Assembly: GCA_017520365.1 (NCBI GenBank)
Contig: JAFXFQ010000089.1
Coordinates: 1-8,049, forward strand
Origin: Clostridia bacterium
GTDB taxonomy: Bacteria > Bacillota > Clostridia > Oscillospirales > CAG-272
Reading direction: 5' to 3'
Length of the DNA stretch: 8,049 nt
Positions 1 to 5,794 of the stretch are shown piece after piece. Each line of letters starts with the position of its first letter. Position 1 is the stretch's first letter. The notes under the pieces were generated by a model that was not told the origin of the DNA, searched no databases, and saw only the letters and a list, made by a program, of their open reading frames with translations. Made by a program: the position numbers and the translations under genes.

Positions 1-61
1 AATGGCTATCAATCCTTGTGCTACAGACGTTTGGTATTGATGTATATGTTATGTTTGCAAT

Positions 62-83
62 GGGACGTCGAGGGCGCCGTCCC
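62..83. repeat. GC-rich inverted repeat near left edge
   Basis: GGGACG (62-67) and its exact complement CGTCCC (78-83) flank a 10-base GC-rich centre. The surrounding DNA (1-149) is AT-rich and has no convincing gene, so this GC-rich island stands out in composition. No T-run follows on either strand, so it is not a canonical terminator. It could be the end of a small dispersed palindromic repeat of the kind common between genes in gut Clostridia, or a chance 6-bp dyad. Only one copy is present in this window, so repeat status cannot be shown here. Confidence 0.35.
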
Positions 84-149
84 CTACCGACTGATCAATC
101 TACACTTCAAACTCTAATTTATCTATATGTTTTAAAAAAGAACCAAATC

Positions 150-178
150 AAAAAGCTCTGCAGAACGCAGAGCTTTTT
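150..178 (-). terminator. Rho-independent terminator of the symporter gene (bidirectional shape)
   Basis: A perfect 12-bp stem, AAAAAGCTCTGC (150-161) with GCAGAGCTTTTT (167-178), closes a 5-base loop AGAAC. On the minus strand it begins one base after the TGA stop of the symporter gene and ends in a run of five T, followed by further T-rich sequence. Because the stem itself begins with A5 and ends with T5, it could also stop transcription entering from the left edge on the plus strand. Confidence 0.92.
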
Positions 179-179
179 G

Positions 180-1703
180 TCATTTATTTAATTTCTTTTC
201 CATTTCCGATTGAATGGTTCTGTCATAGGAAAGCATGGGTACAACGTCCTTCTTTCCCTTGATCCTTCTGTCAACATAATTGCGCACAAGCTTAGTAACA
301 AGAGGAAGCATTGCAAGAACACCGATAAGGTTGGGGATCATCATAAGTCCATTAAAGGTATCGGAAATGTCCCAGGCAAGAGAGCTCTGCATTACCGCTC
401 CCAAAATGACCGCCGCCACAAAAATTATCTGATATATCTTCATACTGCCAACGCCGAAAAGATACTCCGTTGCCTTTGCACCGTACTGCGACCAACCGAC
501 GATGGTGGTAAATGCGAACAGAAATATTGCCAGTGCAACAAATATCTCTCCAAAGGAGCCAAACACGCTGCCGAAGGCGGTGGAAACAAGAGTGTCATCA
601 TTGACCCCCTCCTTAATGACTCCCCTCTCAAGGTCGACAAGACCGGCTGAGAGAACCACCATTGCGGACATTGAGCAAACAATAAAAGTATCGCAGAAGA
701 CCTCAAAAATTCCCCACATTCCCTGCTTAACAGGCTCGCGGACATCTGCGGAGGAGTGCACCATAACTGAAGAGCCGAGGCCGGCCTCATTTGAGAACAT
801 ACCTCTTTTGCAGCCCTGAGTGATTATCTGTGCAATGCCTGCACCCGCCGCTCCGCCAACAAGAGCCTCGTTATTAAATGCAAAGCGAAAAATTGAGATA
901 AAGGCGGGACAAAAGTTTTTATAATTGACTATCAGAAGAACGACGGAGCCGAGCACGTAACCTATAGCCATAAAAGGAACCACCTTTTCGGCAAAGCTTG
1001 CGATACGGCTTATTCCACCGAGAATAATAACGCCTGCAAGAGCCATGATCACTGCACCGAGGATAATGCTGAGAACGGGGATGCCGAAAACAGCGCCCAG
1101 GTCTACTCCCTTGAACATTGCTCCCTCAAAATTGAGAACTATAGTGTTTACCTGCCCCATATTTCCTATACCGAAGGATGCGATCATAGTAAACACGGCA
1201 AAAACCGCGGCAAGTACTGCGCCGAGAGTCTTGCAGCCCTTCTTTGCACCGAGTCCGTCCTTCAAATAGTACATAGCGCCGCCTGCCCACTCGCCTTTTT
1301 CATTTCTTCTCCTGAAATAAATGCCAAGGGTTATCTCACAGAACTTTGTTACCATACCGAAGAAGGCAGCGACCCACATCCAAAAGACTGCACCGGGCCC
1401 ACCGAGAACTATTGCAGCCGATACGCCCGCAATGTTACCTGTTCCGATGGTTGCGCCAAGTGCCGTGCAAAGTGCCTGAAACTGCGATACACTGCCTTTC
1501 TTATCGCCGCCCTTATTATCCTTTTTGAAAATGCTTCCTATAGTGGAGGAAAACCAGTGGCGTATGTGTGTAAGCTGGAAAAACCTTGTTGAAACGGTGA
1601 GAATGACACCTACACCAAAAAGGAGCACAAGGCCGATCCTGACCCACACAAAATCGTTGACCACACTGTTAACGCTTTCTATAAATTCAAACAGCTTGTT
1701 CAT
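180..1703 (-). CDS. AGCS-family sodium:amino-acid (alanine/glycine-type) symporter
   Basis: This is a 507-residue integral membrane carrier that imports a small neutral amino acid with sodium (family knowledge). Several family hallmarks are visible, numbered from the chosen start. A first hydrophobic segment lies at about 18-37. The AGCS signature GATIGTGNIAGV is at 83-94, followed by GGPGAVFWMW at 101-110. Further along are FSNEAGLGSS, PVKQGMWGIFEVFCDTFIVC and TTIVGWSQYG, all conserved family blocks. Roughly ten or eleven membrane segments are apparent, and the C-terminus is basic and soluble. The start is the ATG at 1701-1703, because an AAAGG Shine-Dalgarno lies 7 bases upstream. A TTG at 1752-1754 would add 17 residues, but it falls at or upstream of the predicted transcription start. 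The gene stands alone, with a terminator right after its stop, and is divergent from the cell-wall-like operon. The family includes alanine, glycine and glutamine (AlsT) carriers, and the exact substrate cannot be read from sequence. Confidence 0.95.
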   Translation of the reverse strand: MNKLFEFIESVNSVVNDFVWVRIGLVLLFGVGVILTVSTRFFQLTHIRHWFSSTIGSIFKKDNKGGDKKGSVSQFQALCTALGATIGTGNIAGVSAAIVLGGPGAVFWMWVAAFFGMVTKFCEITLGIYFRRRNEKGEWAGGAMYYLKDGLGAKKGCKTLGAVLAAVFAVFTMIASFGIGNMGQVNTIVLNFEGAMFKGVDLGAVFGIPVLSIILGAVIMALAGVIILGGISRIASFAEKVVPFMAIGYVLGSVVLLIVNYKNFCPAFISIFRFAFNNEALVGGAAGAGIAQIITQGCKRGMFSNEAGLGSSVMVHSSADVREPVKQGMWGIFEVFCDTFIVCSMSAMVVLSAGLVDLERGVIKEGVNDDTLVSTAFGSVFGSFGEIFVALAIFLFAFTTIVGWSQYGAKATEYLFGVGSMKIYQIIFVAAVILGAVMQSSLAWDISDTFNGLMMIPNLIGVLAMLPLVTKLVRNYVDRRIKGKKDVVPMLSYDRTIQSEMEKKLNK

Positions 1704-1710
1704 ATTAATA

Positions 1711-1715
1711 CCTTT
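1711..1715 (-). promoter_or_regulatory. Ribosome binding site deciding the symporter start
   Basis: On the minus strand AAAGG is followed by a 7-base spacer (TATTAAT) and ATG at 1703. This is the only good ribosome binding site near the 5' end of the frame, and it favours this ATG over the upstream TTG at 1754. Confidence 0.75.
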
Positions 1716-1757
1716 GAAACAGACAGCTCCGATCATCAAAAATAAATTTTTCAACCT

Positions 1758-1786
1758 ATTATAGCTTTAATTTTCCTCAATTACAA
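1758..1786 (-). promoter_or_regulatory. Predicted sigma-A promoter of the symporter gene
   Basis: Read on the minus strand, a TTGTAA -35 box (1781-1786, four of six matches to TTGACA) is separated by exactly 17 bases from a perfect TATAAT -10 box (1758-1763). Transcription should begin near 1750. That gives a leader of about 47 bases before the ATG at 1703, and makes the TTG at 1754 unlikely as a start. Confidence 0.7.
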
Positions 1787-1849
1787 TAGCATTTTCTGAG
1801 AAAGTCTTAAAGTGGGAGCTAAAATTCAACTTTCCCTCTTTATTTTTAA

Positions 1850-1867
1850 TATAGTGTGTGCTATAAT
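1850..1867 (+). promoter_or_regulatory. Extended -10 promoter of the asnB operon with overlapping dyad
   Basis: TATAAT (1862-1867) is preceded by TG plus one base (1859-1861), forming an extended -10 element. This would compensate for the poor -35 match (TTTATT at 1839-1844, 17-base spacing). Transcription should start near 1874, leaving a short leader of about 29 bases. A small dyad, TATAG (1850-1854) and CTATA (1861-1865) around a 6-base centre, overlaps the -10 and could be an operator, though 5-bp arms are weak evidence. This is the only convincing promoter seen for the five rightward genes. Confidence 0.65.
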
Positions 1868-1891
1868 AATATGAATAATTATTTTGATAAT

Positions 1892-1895
1892 GAGG
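1892..1895 (+). promoter_or_regulatory. Ribosome binding site of asnB
   Basis: GAGG lies 7 bases before the ATG at 1903. It fixes the start so that the encoded protein begins Met-Cys-Gly, which places the catalytic cysteine at the N-terminus after methionine removal. Confidence 0.75.
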
Positions 1896-1902
1896 TAACG
1901 TT

Positions 1903-3738
1903 ATGTGCGGATTTGTTGGTTTTACCGGTAACATCGTCAACCGAAACGATATCCTTCGCAAAATGGCAGACAGGATCATCCACCGCGGCCCGGATATGGA
2001 AGGCTACCATATGAGTGGCGAAGGTGAGGCTGACTCCATCTCTCTCGGTTTTCGCCGCCTTTCCATAATCGACCTTGCCGATGGCGCACAGCCAATGTAC
2101 AACGAGGACAGAACTGTTGTCTCCGTATTCAACGGCGAGATTTACAACTTCATGGACATCCGTCACGAGCTCATCGCAAAGGGCCACGTTTTCAAGACCC
2201 GTTGCGACTCAGAGGTGATCATCCACGGCTTTGAGGAGTATGGCACCGCCCTTGCCTCTAAGCTTCGCGGTATGTTTGCCTTCGCCGTTTGGGATACGAA
2301 GACAAATACCTTATACGGAGCACGCGACTATTTCGGCATCAAGCCCTATTACTATACAAAAACTCCCTCCGGTCTTGTTTTCGGCTCTGAGATCAAGAGC
2401 TTTCTTGAGCATCCCGACTTCAAGAGAGAGGTAAACCCCGAGGCTCTTCGGCCCTATCTCACATTCCAGTACAGCGCAATGGAGGAAACCTTCTTCAAAG
2501 GCACCTTCAAGCTCCCCGCAGCTCACTGGTTTACCTATAAAAACGGCGAAATGCACGTTGAACGCTACTGGGACGTTGACTTTTCAAAGAAGACCACCCT
2601 CTCCTTTGACGAAAGTGCTGAGGAGATCGACCGCAGAGTGCGCGAGTCTGTTGCGGCTCACCGTATCAGCGATGTTGAGGTAGGCTCATTCCTTTCCGGT
2701 GGCGTTGACTCCAGCTATATCACCGCCTGCCTTATGCCCGACGACACCTTCTCCGTGGGCTTTGAGAGCACTGACGGCACTGCTCGCTTTGACGAGACCA
2801 CAGAGGCTGCCGAGCTTTCAAAGAAGCTGGGAATCAACAATTACTGCGATATGCTGACAAAGGAGCGTTGCCTTGAAGCCTTTGCCGATATCCAGTATCA
2901 TATGGATGAGCCTCAGTCCAATCCCTCCTCCGTTCCCCTCTATTTTCTTGCTCGTCTTGCAAAGGAGCACGTTACCGTTGTTCTTTCCGGTGAGGGTGCA
3001 GACGAGATCTACGGCGGCTATGAGTGGTACGATGAGACCCCCTCTATGAGAAAATATAAAAAGCTCCCCGGATTTATTCGCAGAGGTGCATCAAGCATTG
3101 CACAGAAGCTTCCCTACTTCAAGGGCCACGACTTTATCATAAAGGGCTCCGGACGTCCCGAGGACTGGTTTATCGGTCAAGCTCTCGTGTTTGATGAGAA
3201 GGAGGCTTACGATATTCTAAATCCCAAGTACCGTGTGGGACCCACGGCAAGAGAGGTGGCAGCTCCCATTTACGACAGAGTGAAGGACCTTCCCGAGCTT
3301 GAAAAGAAGCAATATCTTGACCTTAACCTGTGGCTCCCCGGAGATATCCTCCTTAAGGCTGACAAAATGAGCATGGCTCACTCTCTGGAGCTTCGTGTTC
3401 CCTATCTTGATCGTTTCGTTATGGAGGAGGCGGCTACCTACCCCGCATCCTACAAGATCGCAGGCGATACGAAGGCAGTGCTTCGCCACGCATCCAACAA
3501 AACGCTTCCCGACGAGTGGGCGAACAGAAAGAAAAAGGGCTTCCCCGTTCCCATCGTTCAGTGGCTGCAGGATCCCTCCTTCGCAGCTAAGGTGAGAACA
3601 GCATTTGAGTCTGACATTGCAGCAGAATATTTCGATCAACCAAAGCTACTTGGACTTCTCAATGACGTTCCCCACCACCGCCGCAAGATCTGGACAGCAT
3701 ATACCTTCCTTGTATGGCACTCTCAGTTTATCGGTTAA
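1903..3738 (+). CDS. asnB: Asparagine synthase, glutamine-hydrolysing (AsnB type; possible peptidoglycan amidotransferase)
   Basis: This 611-residue, two-domain cytoplasmic enzyme appears complete. Residues about 2-215 form a class II (Ntn) glutaminase. Cys2 (start MCGFVGF) is the nucleophile released after Met removal, and FRRLSIIDL (50-58), FNGEIYN (76-82) and CDSE (101-104) line the glutamine pocket. Residues about 240-600 form the synthetase domain, with the PP-loop SGGVDSS (265-271) binding ATP, SGEGADE (362-368), and GDILLKADKMSMA (480-492). The family moves glutamine ammonia onto an AMP-activated carboxylate. Classic members make L-Asn. Paralogues amidate peptidoglycan precursors (LtsA in Corynebacterium, AsnB1 in Lactobacillus plantarum and AsnB in Bacillus on diaminopimelate; AsnH in Lactococcus on D-Asp). 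The gene leads an operon with an aspartate racemase, an ATP-grasp ligase and a MurE-like ligase. I therefore favour amidation of a cell-wall aspartyl residue, but plain L-Asn synthesis is not excluded by the sequence. Confidence 0.95.
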   Translation: MCGFVGFTGNIVNRNDILRKMADRIIHRGPDMEGYHMSGEGEADSISLGFRRLSIIDLADGAQPMYNEDRTVVSVFNGEIYNFMDIRHELIAKGHVFKTRCDSEVIIHGFEEYGTALASKLRGMFAFAVWDTKTNTLYGARDYFGIKPYYYTKTPSGLVFGSEIKSFLEHPDFKREVNPEALRPYLTFQYSAMEETFFKGTFKLPAAHWFTYKNGEMHVERYWDVDFSKKTTLSFDESAEEIDRRVRESVAAHRISDVEVGSFLSGGVDSSYITACLMPDDTFSVGFESTDGTARFDETTEAAELSKKLGINNYCDMLTKERCLEAFADIQYHMDEPQSNPSSVPLYFLARLAKEHVTVVLSGEGADEIYGGYEWYDETPSMRKYKKLPGFIRRGASSIAQKLPYFKGHDFIIKGSGRPEDWFIGQALVFDEKEAYDILNPKYRVGPTAREVAAPIYDRVKDLPELEKKQYLDLNLWLPGDILLKADKMSMAHSLELRVPYLDRFVMEEAATYPASYKIAGDTKAVLRHASNKTLPDEWANRKKKGFPVPIVQWLQDPSFAAKVRTAFESDIAAEYFDQPKLLGLLNDVPHHRRKIWTAYTFLVWHSQFIG

Positions 3739-3754
3739 TTTCTGCACTTGCATA

Positions 3755-3761
3755 AAAGGAG
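3755..3761 (+). promoter_or_regulatory. Ribosome binding site of the ATP-grasp ligase
   Basis: AAAGGAG is spaced 6 bases from the ATG at 3768. It lies in a 29-base gap after the asnB stop in which no promoter or terminator is visible, consistent with co-transcription. Confidence 0.8.
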
Positions 3762-3767
3762 ATTTTT

Positions 3768-4997
3768 ATGAATAACGAAATTATTCCTGTATTTTTGGGT
3801 GCGGATCTGAACTGCTATAATTTTGCCCGCGCTTTTCACGAGGCATACGGCGTAAAATCCTACGCCTTCGGCAGATATGAGATATCCGCAACTAAATATT
3901 CAAAAATAATCAACTTTAAAATCGTCCCCGATATTGACAACGAGGACACTATGATAAAGGAACTTTCTGCATTTGCCGAAGAGCATAAGGGCGCACGCCT
4001 CTATCTTTTCGGTTGTACTGACGACTATGCGGCTATGATCATCCGCAAGAAAGCGCTTCTGCCTCAGTACATAGCCCCCTCCCCCTCAGCCGACCTCTAC
4101 ACCTCTATCCAGAAGAAGGCCGAGTTTTATCAGGTGTGCGAGGAATTCGGCATTCCCTATCCCGATACCGTGGTCCTCTCCGCAGTACCCGATGAGAAGG
4201 ACGTGACAGCAGATGCTCTGGGCTTTAAATACCCCATTGTTGTAAAGCCTTCCTCAAGCGTTGACTACTGGAAGTTCCCCTTTGACGGTATGAAGAAGGT
4301 CTACTTTGCCAAGGACCCCGCAGATACTGTTCGTATTTCCAAGGAGATCTACGGCGCAGGGTATCCCGACAAGCTTATCCTGCAAAAGGTTGTTCCCGGC
4401 GGAGACTCTCATATGCGAGTTCTCACAGCCTTCTCCGACAAAAACGGAAAGGTCAGAGCAATGTGCCTCGGCCACACAATGATCGAGGAGCATACACCAA
4501 AGGGCCTGGGAAACCACGCTGCTATCGTAACTGAGCCCGTGAAAGATTATGCATTTGCCGAAAATATTAAGAATATGCTTGAGGCATTAGGCTACACAGG
4601 CTTTTCCAACTTCGATATCAAGTACACCGGCGAGGGCAACGATTTCAGAGTATTCGAGATCAACCTGCGTCAGGGCAGAAGCAACTTCTACGTCACAAGC
4701 TGCGGTATGAATATCGCCCGACTTGCCGTTGAGAAATGGAATGACGGCGGCGATGACTGTGTTCTCAACGAAAACGTTCATTTTTGGCACTTTGTTCCCG
4801 CCTCCGTTGCCTTTGAATATACAGAGGACCGTGAGCTTGTAAAGCGCGCAAAGGAGCTTAAAAAAGCAGGCAAGAGCACCGCTTCTCTGTCCTACAAGCA
4901 CGACCTTTCAATGAATCCCCTCCGTTGCGCCTGCGTATTCGTTATGAATCAGCGCCAGAAAAAGAAGTTCAAAACATATTATCCAAAAAACAACTGA
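3768..4997 (+). CDS. ATP-grasp carboxylate-amine ligase, probable D-aspartate ligase (Aslfm-like)
   Basis: This is a 409-residue soluble protein with no signal peptide. The N-terminal part (about 1-110) looks like the pre-ATP-grasp Rossmann-like domain, with IPVFLGADLNCYNFARAFHE near the start. The ATP-grasp fold follows. KYPIVVKPSSS (154-164) carries the ATP-binding lysine K160, LILQKVVPGGD supplies the adenine-region strand, and NFDIKY (281-286) and EINLRQGRS (297-305) give the Mg-binding acids D283, E297 and N299. Such enzymes activate a carboxylate as an acyl phosphate and join it to an amine. The family includes Enterococcus faecium Aslfm, which adds the beta-carboxylate of D-Asp to the third-residue side chain of the UDP-MurNAc-pentapeptide. 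The gene sits 62 bases upstream of an aspartate racemase, as expected for a D-Asp consumer. The ATP-grasp assignment is firm; the D-Asp substrate is inferred from context and overall resemblance. Alternatives are another amino-acid ligase or a peptide-forming enzyme for a secondary product. Confidence 0.85.
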   Translation: MNNEIIPVFLGADLNCYNFARAFHEAYGVKSYAFGRYEISATKYSKIINFKIVPDIDNEDTMIKELSAFAEEHKGARLYLFGCTDDYAAMIIRKKALLPQYIAPSPSADLYTSIQKKAEFYQVCEEFGIPYPDTVVLSAVPDEKDVTADALGFKYPIVVKPSSSVDYWKFPFDGMKKVYFAKDPADTVRISKEIYGAGYPDKLILQKVVPGGDSHMRVLTAFSDKNGKVRAMCLGHTMIEEHTPKGLGNHAAIVTEPVKDYAFAENIKNMLEALGYTGFSNFDIKYTGEGNDFRVFEINLRQGRSNFYVTSCGMNIARLAVEKWNDGGDDCVLNENVHFWHFVPASVAFEYTEDRELVKRAKELKKAGKSTASLSYKHDLSMNPLRCACVFVMNQRQKKKFKTYYPKNN

Positions 4998-5005
4998 TGA
5001 AGCCC

Positions 5006-5018
5006 TCGCCAATGGCGA
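5006..5018. repeat. Small hairpin in the ligase-racemase spacer
   Basis: TCGCC (5006-5010), loop AAT and GGCGA (5014-5018) form a 5-bp GC-rich stem in the 62-base spacer (4998-5059), the longest gap in the operon. A T-rich stretch follows only after about 12 bases, so it is a poor intrinsic terminator. It could be an mRNA processing or stability hairpin, or a fragment of a dispersed palindromic element. Confidence 0.35.
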
Positions 5019-5044
5019 AGCCTCTGATCTTTCATTTTACTTAA

Positions 5045-5051
5045 AAGGAGG
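5045..5051 (+). promoter_or_regulatory. Strong ribosome binding site of the racemase gene
   Basis: AAGGAGG lies 8 bases before the ATG at 5060 and is the best Shine-Dalgarno match in the window. It implies efficient independent initiation of the racemase after the longest spacer in the operon. Confidence 0.85.
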
Positions 5052-5059
5052 GTGCAGCA

Positions 5060-5794
5060 ATGAGCACCGATAAGAAACCTCTTCTTGGAATACTCGGCGG
5101 TCTTGGCCCTATGGCAAGCGCCTATTTCTATGAGCTTATCTGCGCCCATACAAAAGCGGAGAGAGATCAGGATCACATTGATATAATCCTGTCCTCACGC
5201 GCCTCCACTCCCGACCGAACAGCCTTTATTACGGGCAAAAGTGACGACAGCCCCCTTCCATATATGGTGGAGGATGCTACCAGACTTGAGGTCTACGGAG
5301 CAGATGTTATCGTTATTCCCTGCAACACAGCACATTACTTTGTTGAGGAGATAAGAGCACACGTTGAGGTACCCGTGCCAAGCATTATTGAGGAGACAAG
5401 CGAGCATCTCAAGCGTGCCGGCTATAGGAAGGCAGGCATAATGGCTACTGCGGGAACTGTATCCAGTGGCTCCTATCAGCTTCAGCTTGAAAAGAGAGGC
5501 CTTATGTGGGAGGCACCTGACGAAAAGCACCAGCAATACCTCCACCAGCTTATTTACGATGACGTAAAAAGCGGACGTGCACCGGATCTTGACAAGTTCT
5601 ACAGCATCGTTCGGCACCTGACCGACAAGGGATGCGACAAGCTCATACTTGGTTGCACAGAGCTTTCACTTATTAACAGAGCCGTGGGCGGAGACCCTAT
5701 TTTCACCGATTCTCTGGAGGTGCTTGCTTATACCGCCATTAAGGCCTGCGGAAGCACTCCCATAGGCTTTGGAGAGGATTATCCTACAAAATGA
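5060..5794 (+). CDS. Aspartate racemase (Asp/Glu racemase family)
   Basis: This 244-residue cytoplasmic, PLP-independent amino-acid racemase has the two-cysteine mechanism of the family: one Cys removes the alpha proton and the other returns it from the opposite face. Cys88 sits in PCNTAH (87-92) and Cys199 in GCTELS (198-203), both intact. The N-terminus carries the aspartate-racemase glycine motif GILGGLGPMAS, and STPDRT in the first third matches the substrate-binding block of aspartate racemases rather than glutamate racemases (MurI). Length is normal. The likely job is L-Asp to D-Asp conversion, supplying the upstream ATP-grasp ligase; the same pairing occurs as Racfm/Aslfm in E. faecium. 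Its stop overlaps the start of the MurE-like gene by ATGA, implying translational coupling. Some relatives (YgeA type) act on other amino acids, so strict aspartate specificity is probable rather than certain. Confidence 0.92.
   Translation: MSTDKKPLLGILGGLGPMASAYFYELICAHTKAERDQDHIDIILSSRASTPDRTAFITGKSDDSPLPYMVEDATRLEVYGADVIVIPCNTAHYFVEEIRAHVEVPVPSIIEETSEHLKRAGYRKAGIMATAGTVSSGSYQLQLEKRGLMWEAPDEKHQQYLHQLIYDDVKSGRAPDLDKFYSIVRHLTDKGCDKLILGCTELSLINRAVGGDPIFTDSLEVLAYTAIKACGSTPIGFGEDYPTK

Noticed and set aside
1..117. Open stretch in frame 1 running in from the left edge to a TAA at 115-117
   Set aside because: Only 38 codons, low-complexity composition, no recognisable protein motif, and it runs through the GC-rich palindrome; a truncated gene end cannot be excluded but is not supported.
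1704..1754. N-terminal extension of the symporter from a TTG start at 1754
   Set aside because: It begins at or upstream of the predicted transcription start (TATAAT at 1758-1763), while the ATG at 1703 has a well-placed AAAGG and matches the usual family N-terminus.
3217..3639. 140-codon antisense open frame inside asnB
   Set aside because: Lies opposite a strongly conserved coding region, with no protein motif and no ribosome binding site; a shadow of codon bias.
5006..5040. Intrinsic terminator between the ligase and the racemase
   Set aside because: The stem is only 5 bp and the T-rich tract is about 12 bases away and interrupted, so it is kept only as a small hairpin.
5195..5617. Antisense open frame of 140 codons inside the racemase gene
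   Set aside because: Opposite an intact racemase with both catalytic cysteines; no independent support.
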